Shown here: in pieces, positions 1 through 8,941 of the stretch
Numbering within the stretch: the first letter of the stretch is position 1
Layout of the letters: every line of letters begins with the position of its first letter
From: an uncultured Eubacteriales bacterium
GTDB lineage: Bacteria; Bacillota; Clostridia; Oscillospirales; Acutalibacteraceae
DNA length: 64,000 nt
Assembly: GCA_934692675.1 (NCBI GenBank)
Contig: CAKUUD010000004.1
Span: 62,001 to 126,000 of the forward strand
Reading direction: 5' to 3'
The notes under the pieces: model-generated
What the model was told of the DNA's origin: nothing
Database searches by the model: none
The model's input: only the letters and a program-made list of their open reading frames with translations
Made by a program: the position numbers and the translations under genes

Positions 1-118
1 CCTTAGCTCTTGTAACAGTAGTTTCTATTTTACCATTTTCCAAAAGAAAAGTTACGAGTGCTCTTAACATTGCAAGTCTGTGAGCTGTAGCTCTACCGAG
101 CTTTCTTTTACCTGACAT
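1..118 (-). CDS. rplQ: 50S ribosomal protein L17 (5' part only)
   Basis: The first 39 codons of L17, a large-subunit protein near the peptide exit tunnel, are visible; the gene runs off the left edge. The translation starts MSGKRKLGRATAHRL, the usual L17 start, followed by the LVTFLLENGKIETTVTRAK stretch of the family. It follows rpoA by 25 bases, the normal end of the alpha operon in Firmicutes. An AGGAGG-type ribosome site lies just upstream of the ATG. Confidence 0.95.
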   Translation of the reverse strand, partial: MSGKRKLGRATAHRLAMLRALVTFLLENGKIETTVTRAK

Positions 119-143
119 ATATTTTTACCTCCTTTTACCCTAA

Positions 144-1097
144 TTATTCGCAAGGCTTAGCTAAATCAAGTCCCATTGAATGTAATTTTTCAATTACTTC
201 ATCAAGTGATTTACGCCCTAAATTTCTTACTTTCATCATTTCGTCTTCAGTTTTGCTTGTGAGGTCGTGAACTGTGTTGATTCCGGCTCTCTTCAAGCAG
301 TTGAAAGACCTTACCGAAAGTTCCATTTCATCGATTGTTACATCTAAATCGGTAGGAGTGGATGGAGTAGATTTTTCCACCATCAAGTTTGTTCTTTCGG
401 CGACTTCTGAAAGCTCTACAAACAAATTAAAATGTTCTATGAGTATTTTAGCTGCGATTGATACAGCTTCTTCGGCATTGATTACGCCGTTTGTCCAAAC
501 TTCCAATGAAAGTTTATCGAAGTCAGTTATCTGACCTACGCGAGTGTTTTCCACTTTATAATTTACTTTAAGAACAGGAGTATAAATAGAATCAACTGCC
601 AAAACTCCTATAACGGGGTTTGGATTGTTCGCTTTATGACGTTCCAAAGAAACATATCCTCTGCCTTTTCCGAGGGTTATGTCCATACGAAGTTTAGCGC
701 CTTCGCCAAGTGTGGCAATGTGGCAATCAGGATTTATAATTTCTACATCGCTGTCGTGAATTATCATTCCTGCGGTTACTTCACATGGGCCAACTGCATT
801 TATTTCTACAGTTTTAGGTTCATCACCTTGTATCTTTGCCAAAAGGCCTTTGATATTCAAGATGATTTCAGTAACATCTTCTTTAACTCCAGGGATAGTG
901 GAAAATTCATGCATTACGCCATCAATTTTAACACTGCTCGGAGCAACTCCCGGGAGGGAAGAAAGAAGAATTCTTCTTAAACTGTTCCCTAAAGTATTTC
1001 CAAAACCTCTTTCAAGAGGTTCTACAACAAATTTACCATAATTTTTATCCTCAGACACTTCTTCAACCGTAACCCGAGGCTTTTCAATTTCTATCAT
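144..1097 (-). CDS. rpoA: DNA-directed RNA polymerase subunit alpha
   Basis: Alpha subunit of RNA polymerase, 317 residues, the usual length (about 315). Residues 1-230 form the dimerisation and assembly domain, with the family segment RGFGNTLGNSLRRILLSSLPG near residues 30-50. After a short linker rich in T/S/P, residues about 255-311 form the C-terminal domain, whose helix-hairpin-helix part (NLGRKSLDEVIEKL) contacts UP elements and activators. It sits between rpsD and rplQ as in other Firmicutes and is probably co-transcribed with them. Nothing unusual is seen. Confidence 0.98.
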   Translation of the reverse strand: MIEIEKPRVTVEEVSEDKNYGKFVVEPLERGFGNTLGNSLRRILLSSLPGVAPSSVKIDGVMHEFSTIPGVKEDVTEIILNIKGLLAKIQGDEPKTVEINAVGPCEVTAGMIIHDSDVEIINPDCHIATLGEGAKLRMDITLGKGRGYVSLERHKANNPNPVIGVLAVDSIYTPVLKVNYKVENTRVGQITDFDKLSLEVWTNGVINAEEAVSIAAKILIEHFNLFVELSEVAERTNLMVEKSTPSTPTDLDVTIDEMELSVRSFNCLKRAGINTVHDLTSKTEDEMMKVRNLGRKSLDEVIEKLHSMGLDLAKPCE

Positions 1098-1172
1098 TAA
1101 ATCCTCCTTGATACTCTTAAATATTGAGGCAATCGCCTCAAAAAATATGCTACGATAAAAAATAATGTAACA

Positions 1173-1802
1173 TTATTTGGAGTACAATTCGACTATTAAT
1201 GTTTCTTGAACATCAAGATCTATATCTTCTCTTGCCGGCATAGCTATTTTTTTAGCTTCCAATTTTTCTGAATTGAGTTCAAGCCACTTTGGAACAACTC
1301 TTCCGCTGTTTGACTCTAAAACAGATTTAATCTTAGCGCTTTCGCGAGATTTTTCATTTATAGAAATTACATCTCCGACTTTTACTAAGAAAGAAGGAAT
1401 ATTGACCTTTTGTCCGTTAACACTGAAGTGATTATGAACAACAAGTTGTCTTGCTTCTGCTCTTGAACTTGCCCAACCTAAACGATAAACGACGTTATCA
1501 AGACGGGATTCCAAAATTGCGAGTAAGTTTTCGCCTTTTTTACCCTCTTTCATCTTGGTAGCCATTTCAAAATAATGAGCAAATTGATGTTCAAGAACAC
1601 CATAATAATATCTTGCTTTTTGTTTAGCTCTCAATTGTAAGCCGTATTCTGAATGTTTCTTGCGTCCTTGACCATGTTGTCCCGGAGCGTAAGAACGTCT
1701 GGAAAATGCACATTTTCCGCTGTAGCATCTTTCACCTTTCAGAAATAATTTTTGACCTTCTCTGCGGCATATTCTGCAAACCGCACCTGTATATCTTGCC
1801 AT
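1173..1802 (-). CDS. rpsD: 30S ribosomal protein S4, zinc-binding form
   Basis: S4, a 16S rRNA-binding assembly initiator, 209 residues. The N-terminus keeps four cysteines (C9, C12, C26, C31), the zinc-binding C+ form of S4. The S4 RNA-binding domain lies at about residues 98-160 (SRLDNVVYRLGWASSRAEAR). The gene sits in the alpha operon between rpsK and rpoA. In other bacteria S4 represses this operon, but no obvious structure for this is visible in the 30-base gap after rpsK. Confidence 0.98.
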   Translation of the reverse strand: MARYTGAVCRICRREGQKLFLKGERCYSGKCAFSRRSYAPGQHGQGRKKHSEYGLQLRAKQKARYYYGVLEHQFAHYFEMATKMKEGKKGENLLAILESRLDNVVYRLGWASSRAEARQLVVHNHFSVNGQKVNIPSFLVKVGDVISINEKSRESAKIKSVLESNSGRVVPKWLELNSEKLEAKKIAMPAREDIDLDVQETLIVELYSK

Positions 1803-1832
1803 ACTATTTATTGCACCTCCGATTCCTTTATA

Positions 1833-2237
1833 TTAAACACGTCTTCTTTTTGGCGGACGACAACCATTGTGAGGAATAGGTGTTACGTCCTTTATCATAT
1901 TAACATCAAGTCCTGCTGCCTGAAGAGCACGAATTGCTGCTTCACGTCCTGACCCTGGACCTTTTACATAAACTTCAACAGTTTTCATACCGTGTTCTAT
2001 TGCGGTTTTTGCTGCTGTTTCTGCTGCTGTTTGAGCTGCGAAAGGAGTTGATTTCTTAGAACCTCTGAATCCGAGTCCTCCTGCGCTTGCCCAAGATACA
2101 GCATTACCTTCTATATCTGTTATTGTAACAATCGTGTTATTGAATGTTGATTGTATATGAGCTGCTCCTCGTTCAATATTTTTTCTGTCACGACGTCTGC
2201 GAACAGAAGTTTTTTTGGAGCCACTTTGTACTGCCAT
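1833..2237 (-). CDS. rpsK: 30S ribosomal protein S11
   Basis: S11 of the small-subunit platform, 134 residues. The central NNTIVTITD and SAGGLGFRGSKKSTPFAAQ segments and the basic C-terminus PHNGCRPPKRRRV are family hallmarks. It lies 23 bases after rpsM and 30 before rpsD, the normal alpha-operon order. Confidence 0.98.
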   Translation of the reverse strand: MAVQSGSKKTSVRRRRDRKNIERGAAHIQSTFNNTIVTITDIEGNAVSWASAGGLGFRGSKKSTPFAAQTAAETAAKTAIEHGMKTVEVYVKGPGSGREAAIRALQAAGLDVNMIKDVTPIPHNGCRPPKRRRV

Positions 2238-2260
2238 TAAATTATTCCTCCCTTACATAA

Positions 2261-2629
2261 TTAGCCTTTTTTGTTAGCCATTGTTTTTCTTGGACCTTTT
2301 CTTGTTCTTGCATTTGTTTTAGATCTTTGTCCTCTTACTGGAAGACCTTTTCTATGACGAATGCCACGATAGCATCCTATTTCGATTAATCTTTTGATAT
2401 CAAATGCGATATTGCTTCTGAGGTCACCTTCAACTTTGTAATTCTTGTCGATGCAAGCTCTGAGTTTAGCTACATCATCTTCGGTAAGATCTCTTACTCT
2501 TGTGTCAGGATTTACACCTGTTTTAGCAATAATTTCTTTTGCTGTTGTTCTGCCTATACCAAAAATATAGGTAAGACCAATTTCTATTCTTTTGTCTCTT
2601 GGCAAATCGACGCCTGAAATACGGGCCAT
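2261..2629 (-). CDS. rpsM: 30S ribosomal protein S13
   Basis: S13 of the small-subunit head, 122 residues from the chosen start. The protein begins MARISGVDLPRDKR and ends with the basic tail RTRKGPRKTMANKKG. An in-frame ATG six codons upstream is rejected because it immediately precedes the GGAGGTG ribosome-binding site that serves the internal ATG seven bases further on. It contacts the P-site tRNA and the large subunit. It opens the alpha operon after rpmJ. Confidence 0.97.
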   Translation of the reverse strand: MARISGVDLPRDKRIEIGLTYIFGIGRTTAKEIIAKTGVNPDTRVRDLTEDDVAKLRACIDKNYKVEGDLRSNIAFDIKRLIEIGCYRGIRHRKGLPVRGQRSKTNARTRKGPRKTMANKKG

Positions 2630-2659
2630 TCTTAAACCCACCTCCATAGTATTTTTTTA

Positions 2660-2779
2660 TTATCCTTGTCTTTGTTTATGCTTAGGATTTTCACATATAA
2701 CTCTTACTCTGCGTTTTCTTTTTATTATTTTGCATTTATCGCAAATTCTTTTAACTGAAGGTCTAACTTTCACTTTCAT
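2660..2779 (-). CDS. rpmJ: 50S ribosomal protein L36
   Basis: A 39-residue L36. It reads MKVKVRPSVKRICDKCK and ends NPKHKQRQG. The zinc ligands C13, C16, C29 and H34 are all present. Two residues (KV) are added at the N-terminus relative to the usual 37-residue form. Its start overlaps the end of infA by 17 bases, which suggests translational coupling. Confidence 0.96.
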   Translation of the reverse strand: MKVKVRPSVKRICDKCKIIKRKRRVRVICENPKHKQRQG

Positions 2780-3056
2780 TTCCCTCCAAACTCTTACTCT
2801 TAGCGGCATCGCTTACTTGCGCGCCTGAATTCTGATTATTTTTAACTCTCCATGTAATTCTTCCTCTGGTCAAATCGTACGGAGACATCTCTACAACGAC
2901 TTTATCTCCTTGAACTATCTTTATATAGTTCATTCTGAGTTTACCTGAAATATGAGCAAGAATTACTTTTTCGTTAGGAAGTTTTACTTTAAACATTGTA
3001 TTCGGAAGTACTTCCACAACTTCGCCTTCTAATTCTATAGTATCTTCTTTCGACAT
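2763..3056 (-). CDS. infA: Translation initiation factor IF-1 with C-terminal extension
   Basis: IF-1, which binds the ribosomal A site during initiation. The canonical start MSKEDTIELEG at 3056 is chosen. The OB-fold core (VLPNTMFKVKLPNE, HISGKLRMNYIKI, SPYDLTRGRITWR) fills about 72 residues. The usual protein ends there; here a polar tail of about 25 residues (KNNQNSGAQVSDAAKSKSLE...) follows. The start is uncertain: no good ribosome site precedes 3056, whereas an in-frame TTG at 3089 has a weak GAGAAG four bases upstream and would give 108 residues. The core assignment is secure. Confidence 0.93.
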   Translation of the reverse strand: MSKEDTIELEGEVVEVLPNTMFKVKLPNEKVILAHISGKLRMNYIKIVQGDKVVVEMSPYDLTRGRITWRVKNNQNSGAQVSDAAKSKSLEGNESES

Positions 3057-3147
3057 ATCAATAAGCATTGCATTTTGAATGGATTTCAAAATACTTCTCT
3101 GCTTGCTCCACCACCTCTGCTGTATTATATCGTTTAATCACAAAAAT

Positions 3148-3390
3148 TTATGATTTTGAAAATGGTTTTAGAGCACCGCGAATGGATTTATTTGTTTTAA
3201 TTAAATTTTCTTCTAAAACCGTGTTGGTAACTTTTAAATGCATTAATTTTTTCTTTTTTGGTCTTTCCAAGGGTCGATATTTTCCGTCACAGACGTACGC
3301 ATACGTATCGTCAAAATCCATTATGACTTGAAAATCGCCCTTATCATGACCTGCTTTAGAAATAACTACTGCACCTTTTTTTACTTCCAT
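3148..3390 (-). CDS. KOW-domain RNA-binding protein (L14e-like)
   Basis: An 80-residue protein of the small KOW/ribosomal L14e-like family found between map and infA in many Firmicutes. The N-terminal half carries the KOW-type pattern KKGAVVISKAGHDKGD followed by a short beta barrel. The C-terminus is basic. The exact role in the ribosome or RNA metabolism is not settled for this family. The ATG follows an AGGA site 9-10 bases upstream that overlaps the end of map. Confidence 0.9.
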   Translation of the reverse strand: MEVKKGAVVISKAGHDKGDFQVIMDFDDTYAYVCDGKYRPLERPKKKKLMHLKVTNTVLEENLIKTNKSIRGALKPFSKS

Positions 3391-3401
3391 TATACACCGT
3401 C

Positions 3402-4154
3402 CTAATCCGGATTTGTAAGAATAAGTGGACCATCCGGCGTAATTGATATCGTATGTTCAAAATGAGCCGATAACTTATTATCTGCTGTGACAGTAGTCCA
3501 ATTATCATCTAAAATTACCACTTTTTCAGTTCCCACATTAACCATAGGCTCAATCGCTATCGTCATACCTTTGACAAGCCTTGGGCCATGCCCGGGTTTA
3601 CCATAATTAGGAACCGAAGGATCTTCGTGCAGCGACGCACCCACTCCATGACCCACAAAATCTCGAACCACCGAGTAGCCACGTGCCTTGACATACTCTT
3701 CAACCGTACTACCGATATCCCCTACTCTATTGCCGATTTTAGCCTTTTTTATGCCTTCATAAAGACTTTCTTTAGTAGTTTTTAGAAGATTTTGGGCTTC
3801 GGGGGAGATATCTCCACATGGGAACGTGTAAGCATTATCACCGTGATATCCATGAATACAGGCTCCGACATCGATGCTTACGATATCTCCGCTTTTGATA
3901 ATACGTTTTTTGCTTGGTATGCCATGAATGACTACATTATTAATAGATATGCAGCTACTTTTTGGAAAATCACCATAACCCAAAAAAGAAGGTCTAGCTC
4001 CCATCGAAACGATATATTTATGAATTAAATTATCTATATATTCGGTAGAAACTCCGGGTTCTACAGCTTCGCCTCCAAGCTTTAGTGCTCGGGCTGAAAT
4101 TTTTCCGGCTTCTTTCATAAGTTCAAGTTCATGACATGATTTTAAAACTATCAT
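3402..4154 (-). CDS. map: Methionine aminopeptidase, type I
   Basis: Removes the initiator methionine from nascent proteins; 250 residues, normal for type Ia. All metal ligands are visible in order: D in SIDVGA, D in HGDNA, H in GHGVG, E in IEPM and E in AHFEHT. There is no N-terminal zinc extension. It stands between adk and the KOW gene, the standard spc-operon position in Gram-positive bacteria. Confidence 0.97.
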   Translation of the reverse strand: MIVLKSCHELELMKEAGKISARALKLGGEAVEPGVSTEYIDNLIHKYIVSMGARPSFLGYGDFPKSSCISINNVVIHGIPSKKRIIKSGDIVSIDVGACIHGYHGDNAYTFPCGDISPEAQNLLKTTKESLYEGIKKAKIGNRVGDIGSTVEEYVKARGYSVVRDFVGHGVGASLHEDPSVPNYGKPGHGPRLVKGMTIAIEPMVNVGTEKVVILDDNWTTVTADNKLSAHFEHTISITPDGPLILTNPD

Positions 4155-4157
4155 TAT

Positions 4158-4799
4158 CTACGCCTCTAATACTTTTATTATATCCTTTGTAATATCGTCA
4201 ACCGATTTGCAACCGTCTATTACAAATCTTTTATTTTGCTTGTCGTAGTAGGATTTTAATATATGGGTTTGTTCATAATATACCTTAAGACGCTGCTTTA
4301 CTGTTTCTAACTTGTCATCCATACGCTGAACAAGGGCACCTGCACATACGTCGCATTTACCATTTGTTTTAGGTCTAACGCCACCGGCGCCTTCAACATT
4401 GTAAGTGCTTCCGCATTCGCTGCAGATGCGACGTCCGGACATTCTTTTGTAAATAACTTCGTCATCAACTTCAATATCAATAACTTTGTCAATATTTACT
4501 CCAAGATTATCCAGAGCCTCGGCCTGCGCAAGAGTTCTTGGGAAACCGTCAAGAATGAAACCATTCTTGCAGTCGTCAAGACTTATTCTGTCTTTGACTA
4601 TCCCAATAACTACATCGTCAGGGACTAAATCGCCTTTATCTATATATGATTTAACCTTTAATCCCATTTCAGAACCGCTTTTCAACGCTTCTCTTATTAC
4701 ATTTCCCGTCGAAATCGTAGGAATCTTAAAATGCTCGGATATGCGTGCCGATTGCGTGCCTTTGCCTGCTCCCGGCGCACCTAGAAAAATAATATTCAT
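4158..4799 (-). CDS. adk: Adenylate kinase
   Basis: Interconverts ATP + AMP and 2 ADP. 213 residues; P-loop GAPGAGKGT at the N-terminus; the NMP-binding and LID regions are complete. The LID carries four cysteines (CSEC ... CDVC), the zinc-binding Gram-positive form. It lies between secY and map. In an organism that appears to import ATP through Tlc, adenylate kinase remains necessary for balancing the AMP pool. Confidence 0.97.
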   Translation of the reverse strand: MNIIFLGAPGAGKGTQSARISEHFKIPTISTGNVIREALKSGSEMGLKVKSYIDKGDLVPDDVVIGIVKDRISLDDCKNGFILDGFPRTLAQAEALDNLGVNIDKVIDIEVDDEVIYKRMSGRRICSECGSTYNVEGAGGVRPKTNGKCDVCAGALVQRMDDKLETVKQRLKVYYEQTHILKSYYDKQNKRFVIDGCKSVDDITKDIIKVLEA

Positions 4800-4860
4800 T
4801 TTAATAAACCCCTTTTTAAAAATTTACGAATTCAGGCGAAAAAATTCTAAAATAAATTTA

Positions 4861-6186
4861 CTAATCTAAAAATCCCTTGTAATGTTTCATCATAAGTTGA
4901 GATTCCATTTGCTTAACTGTTTCGAGAGCAACACCAACCATAATTATAATCGATGTACCACCCATGGACAAATCATGCATATTGCTCAAGTTTGCAAATC
5001 CTATAGGAAGCAAAGCGATAAACGCTAAGAACAAAGCTCCCATGAGTGTAACTTTTGAAAGCACTCGAGATAAGTAATCTGCTGTTGGTTTTCCGGGACG
5101 TATACCAGGGATTACTCCGTTGCTTTGACGAAGATTATTTGCCATTTCAATCGGATTATAAGTAATTGAAACGTAGAAATAAGCAAACATCAAAATCAAG
5201 AAGAAATAAGCTATAGTGTAGCCCGGCCCGTTAATTTTGAATGATTCCAAAATAGTTTTCATAATTCCTTCTGGATGAGCGAAAAATGCTACCATATTTG
5301 GCACCCACAAAATCGAAGACGCAAATATTATTGGCATAACTCCCGCAATTCCGATTTTTAAAGGAATATGACTATTTTGTCCTGCATACATTTTTCTTCC
5401 AACGGTGCGTTTTGAATACTGGATAGGAACTCTGCGCTCGGCATCGTTCATAAACACTATAATCCACATCATGAAGAAGAACATAAACACAAATACCGGA
5501 ACATAAGCAAAGAATTTTCCGAAAGTTTCCGGAGAACTTAGTGCTAATTGGAAATATCTAACCAACTTAGATATAAGACTTGGCATTCTGGAAACTATAC
5601 CGGCAAACATAAGTATTGATATTCCATTGCCCACGCCTTTTACATTTATTTGCTCACCGAGCCACATCATAAGAGCTGTTCCTGCGGTAAAGCAACAAAT
5701 TATTACTATTGCAGTAAATATTCCTGCGCTTCCTTCGGTGTATTTTACTATTGATTGACCTGCGTAGCTGTTGAATTTTAAGTACATATAAAATCCTGTA
5801 CCTTGCATAAGTCCGATAATTATAGTTAAATACCTTGTTATTGCCATCAATTTCTTGCGGCCTTCTTCTCCTTCTTTTTGGAGAGACTCAAGATACGGAA
5901 GTGCTACAGTCATGAGCTGAATTACTATCGAAGCATTGATATAAGGTGAAACGGACATTGCAAAAATTGTTGCCTGAGCAAATGCACCACCCGAGATGGT
6001 ATCAAGGAAAGTAAGGACTGCGCCGTTCTCTCCCAAGCTGCCCATAAGTCCTGCCAACGCTTCAACATTTAAAAACGGTACCGGAATAACTGAACCTATT
6101 CTGAAAACAATAATTATAAATATTGTAAATAATAATTTTTTTCTTAAATCCGGGACTTTCCAAGAATTAATAATTGTTTTAATCAA
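4861..6186 (-). CDS. secY: Preprotein translocase subunit SecY
   Basis: Central channel of the Sec translocon, 441 residues with ten predicted membrane helices. The first helix begins near residue 17. The cytoplasmic loop motif RRVPIQYSKR and the C-terminal IMVGVALETVKQMESQLMMKHY are typical. It overlaps rplO end to start, the normal spc-operon coupling. Intact SecY is consistent with the many signal-peptide proteins in this window. Confidence 0.98.
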   Translation of the reverse strand: MIKTIINSWKVPDLRKKLLFTIFIIIVFRIGSVIPVPFLNVEALAGLMGSLGENGAVLTFLDTISGGAFAQATIFAMSVSPYINASIVIQLMTVALPYLESLQKEGEEGRKKLMAITRYLTIIIGLMQGTGFYMYLKFNSYAGQSIVKYTEGSAGIFTAIVIICCFTAGTALMMWLGEQINVKGVGNGISILMFAGIVSRMPSLISKLVRYFQLALSSPETFGKFFAYVPVFVFMFFFMMWIIVFMNDAERRVPIQYSKRTVGRKMYAGQNSHIPLKIGIAGVMPIIFASSILWVPNMVAFFAHPEGIMKTILESFKINGPGYTIAYFFLILMFAYFYVSITYNPIEMANNLRQSNGVIPGIRPGKPTADYLSRVLSKVTLMGALFLAFIALLPIGFANLSNMHDLSMGGTSIIIMVGVALETVKQMESQLMMKHYKGFLD

Positions 6187-6627
6187 TTAGATCACCTCAG
6201 CCTTCCCGCCTGCTGCTTCTATTTTTTGAACTGCAGACTTTGAAAACATCTGTGCTTTAACTGTCAAGCTTTTAGAAAGGGTGCCATTGCCTAAGATTTT
6301 AATCTTATCAAAATCACGTTTTACAAGGCCCATATTGATAAGTTCGTTAACATCGATAACTGAACCTTCACCGAATTTTTCGAGATCACCAACATTGATA
6401 GCTATAACTTTTTTAGCAAAAATATTGTTGAATCCTCTCTTAGGTATTCTTCTTTGAAGAGGCATTTGTCCACCTTCAAAACCGGGGCGAACACCGCCAC
6501 CTGATCTTGCGTTTTGACCTTTATGACCTTTTCCGGCTGTTTTTCCCCAACCTGAACCGTGGCCACGGCCTACTCTTTTAGAATTCTTTTTTGAACCTTC
6601 TGTACATACTAAATCTTGTAATTCCAA
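6187..6627 (-). CDS. rplO: 50S ribosomal protein L15
   Basis: L15, a late large-subunit assembly protein, 146 residues. The N-terminal basic, glycine-rich segment (SKRVGRGHGSGWGKTAGKGHKG) is diagnostic and the C-terminal globular domain is complete. Its stop abuts the secY start. Confidence 0.97.
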   Translation of the reverse strand: MELQDLVCTEGSKKNSKRVGRGHGSGWGKTAGKGHKGQNARSGGGVRPGFEGGQMPLQRRIPKRGFNNIFAKKVIAINVGDLEKFGEGSVIDVNELINMGLVKRDFDKIKILGNGTLSKSLTVKAQMFSKSAVQKIEAAGGKAEVI

Positions 6628-6672
6628 TTTTAATTCACCTCCTGCAAATTATAAATTGCAATAATATACAAA

Positions 6673-6849
6673 TTATTTTTCGGTAACTTCAACTAAATGA
6701 GAAATTACGTTAATTTTTCCGCGAGTTGCTTCGTTATCAGGTTGAACAGAAACATCGCTGATTTTTCTAAGTCCTAATGACTCAGCTGTCGCAATTTGCT
6801 TTTTAATGCGGCCAGCCAAGCTTTTTACTAATTTAATTTCTAATGCCAT
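6673..6849 (-). CDS. rpmD: 50S ribosomal protein L30
   Basis: A 58-residue L30. It begins MALEIKLVKSLAGR and contains the family pattern TAESLGLRKISDVSVQPD. It lies between rpsE and rplO as in other Firmicutes spc operons, and has an upstream AAAGGGG ribosome site. Confidence 0.95.
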   Translation of the reverse strand: MALEIKLVKSLAGRIKKQIATAESLGLRKISDVSVQPDNEATRGKINVISHLVEVTEK

Positions 6850-6862
6850 ACTGCTGACCCCT

Positions 6863-7363
6863 TTACTTTAATATTTCTTTTACGGTTTTGCCACGAAGCT
6901 CTGCAACTTCTTCAGCGTTACGTAAACTTCTTAATCCTTCGATTGTAGCTCTTACTACGTTGCAAGGATTGTTTGAACGAAGAGCTTTTGTACGAATATC
7001 TTTTATTCCTGCTGATTCAACAACTGCACGAACAGGTCCGCCAGCTATAACTCCGGTACCTGGTGCGGCAGGTTTCATCAATACTCTTGCTGCGCCATAT
7101 TCTCCGATAAATTCATGAGGAATGGTACTGCCTTTCAAAGGAACCTTTATAAGATTCTTTTTAGCGTCTTCGATTCCTTTTCTTATTGCATCAGGAACTT
7201 CGCCTGATTTGCCGATACCGAATCCAACGTGGCCCTTTCCGTCGCCTACTACCATAAGAGCGGCAAATTTAAAAATACGACCACCTTTTACGGTCTTAGA
7301 AACTCTGTTTATAGCAACGAGTCTTTCTTTTAAATCTAGCACTGAAGCATCTATTCTAGCCAA
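6863..7363 (-). CDS. rpsE: 30S ribosomal protein S5
   Basis: S5, involved in mRNA unwinding and decoding fidelity, 166 residues. The double-stranded RNA-binding domain (ERLVAINRVSKTVKGGR, GDGKGHVGFGIGKSGEV) is followed by the C-terminal domain with GGPVRAVVESAGIKD. Normal length and position between rplR and rpmD. Confidence 0.98.
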   Translation of the reverse strand: MARIDASVLDLKERLVAINRVSKTVKGGRIFKFAALMVVGDGKGHVGFGIGKSGEVPDAIRKGIEDAKKNLIKVPLKGSTIPHEFIGEYGAARVLMKPAAPGTGVIAGGPVRAVVESAGIKDIRTKALRSNNPCNVVRATIEGLRSLRNAEEVAELRGKTVKEILK

Positions 7364-7384
7364 AAGTATTTCCCTCCCTCTAAA

Positions 7385-7744
7385 TTAAAATTTAAGTCCG
7401 CCTTCTCTGGCGCCTTCTGCTAACTCTTTAACGCGTCCGTGGAAAATATATCCTCCGCGGTCAAACACTACGTTTTCGATTCCTTTTTCGAGAGCACGTT
7501 TAGCAATAATTTCGCCAACTTTTTTAGCTGCTTCTTTATTGCCGCCGTACATTCCGAAATCTTTTTCAACTGATGAAGCCGAAACTAAAGTTACGCCTTT
7601 AACGTCGTCGATTATTTGAGCATAAATATTACTCCTGGAGCGGAAAACATTCATACGAGGACGACTGGCTGTACCCGAAATTTTACCACGAACTCTTCTG
7701 TGGCGTCTCAAACGGGCCTGATTTTTATCTGCCTTGTTTACCAT
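7385..7744 (-). CDS. rplR: 50S ribosomal protein L18
   Basis: L18, the 5S rRNA-binding protein, 119 residues. A basic N-terminus (RLRRHRRVRGKISGT) leads into the conserved FRSRSNIYAQIIDD segment and the C-terminal FDRGGYIFHGRVKELAEGAREGGL block. Normal spc-operon position between rplF and rpsE. Confidence 0.98.
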   Translation of the reverse strand: MVNKADKNQARLRRHRRVRGKISGTASRPRMNVFRSRSNIYAQIIDDVKGVTLVSASSVEKDFGMYGGNKEAAKKVGEIIAKRALEKGIENVVFDRGGYIFHGRVKELAEGAREGGLKF

Positions 7745-7762
7745 GATGATTCACACTCCTAA

Positions 7763-8299
7763 TTATTTTTTACCTGTTTTTCCTTCTTTGCGACGAATAA
7801 CCTCGTCAACATACTTAATACCTTTACCTTTATATGGTTCCGGTGGACGTTTTTCGCGAATTTCAGCTGCATATTGTCCTACTTGCTGTTTGTCGCAACC
7901 CAAAACGGAAATTTTATTTCCTTGAACTTCCAATTTAATTCCCGGAATTTCAGGCATAGTAACTTGATGAGAGAAACCTAAATTCATAACAAGATTTTTT
8001 CCTTGCATTTGAACACGATAACCTACACCATTAACTTCAAGTTCCTTTTTAAAGCCGTTTGTAACTCCTTCAACCATGTTGTTTATGAGAGTTCTTGTTA
8101 AACCGTGAAGAGATCTGCTCTCTTTTTGGTCGTTTGGCCTTTTAACTTCGATTACTCCGTTTTCAATTAAAACTTCCATTTTAGGATGAATATTTTGAGT
8201 TAGAGTACCTTTAGGACCTTTAACCGTTAATACGCCGTCAGACAATTTTACGTCTACTCCAGCGGGAATATTTATGGGTTTTCTTCCAATTCTTGACAT
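7763..8299 (-). CDS. rplF: 50S ribosomal protein L6
   Basis: L6, near the sarcin-ricin loop, 178 residues with two alpha/beta repeats. It starts MSRIGRKPINIPAGV and has the L6 signature PEPYKGKGIKYVDEVIRRKEGK near the C-terminus. Normal position between rpsH and rplR. Confidence 0.98.
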   Translation of the reverse strand: MSRIGRKPINIPAGVDVKLSDGVLTVKGPKGTLTQNIHPKMEVLIENGVIEVKRPNDQKESRSLHGLTRTLINNMVEGVTNGFKKELEVNGVGYRVQMQGKNLVMNLGFSHQVTMPEIPGIKLEVQGNKISVLGCDKQQVGQYAAEIREKRPPEPYKGKGIKYVDEVIRRKEGKTGKK

Positions 8300-8318
8300 T
8301 TTTTGTCACCCCTTTTTA

Positions 8319-8717
8319 TTACCAAATGAATGCTAGAACTTCACCGCCGACATTTTCTTTACGTGCTTTGCGGTCGGTCATAATTCCTTTAGATGTTGAG
8401 ATAAGTGCGATTCCTAAGCCTTTCATAACCTTAGGCATATTTTCTACATCGCTGTAAATTCTAAGGCCCGGCTTTGAAACTCTTTTTAGACCTGTGATAA
8501 CAGGCTTTTTATTTTCGGTATATTTAAGATAAATCTTTATCATACCTTGCTTTTCATCTTCGGATACAACGAACTTATTGATGTAACCTTCTTCAAAAAG
8601 AATTTCAACAATAGCTTTTTTCATGTTTGAAGCTGGCACTTCAACTGTTTCGTGTTTTGCAGAACTTGCATTACGAATTCTTGTAAGTAAATCTGCAATT
8701 GTATCTGTAATTTGCAT
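8319..8717 (-). CDS. rpsH: 30S ribosomal protein S8
   Basis: S8, a primary 16S rRNA-binding protein, 132 residues. It begins MQITDTIADLLTRIRNAS and ends with STSKGIMTDRKARKENVGGEVLAFIW, the conserved RNA-binding end. In E. coli S8 regulates the spc operon; no equivalent site was recognised here. Confidence 0.98.
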   Translation of the reverse strand: MQITDTIADLLTRIRNASSAKHETVEVPASNMKKAIVEILFEEGYINKFVVSEDEKQGMIKIYLKYTENKKPVITGLKRVSKPGLRIYSDVENMPKVMKGLGIALISTSKGIMTDRKARKENVGGEVLAFIW

Positions 8718-8743
8718 AACTCATTTACCTCCTTTGCTAAATC

Positions 8744-8929
8744 TTACCAACTTGCTTTCTTTACGCCTGGGATTTCTCCTTTGTATGCAAGCTCCCTAAA
8801 ACAAATACGGCATATACCAAATTTGCGAAGGTAACCATGCGGCCTTCCGCATATTCTGCATCTGGAGTACTCACGAGTTGAAAACTTTTGTTTACGGCTC
8901 TGTTTTACTTTCAATGACGTTTTAGCCAC
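8744..8929 (-). CDS. rpsN: 30S ribosomal protein S14, type Z
   Basis: The short zinc-binding S14 (S14Z), 61 residues. The ligands are in CRIC (residues about 24-27) and a second CRIC (about 40-43), with the conserved RPHGYLRKFGICRICFRELA region. It is the main S14 form of Gram-positive bacteria and stands between rplE and rpsH as expected. Confidence 0.97.
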   Translation of the reverse strand: MAKTSLKVKQSRKQKFSTREYSRCRICGRPHGYLRKFGICRICFRELAYKGEIPGVKKASW

Positions 8930-8941
8930 AATATTCCCTCC

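Noticed and set aside
636..980. Plus-strand ORF inside rpoA
   Set aside because: It is antisense to a fully conserved gene and has no recognisable product.
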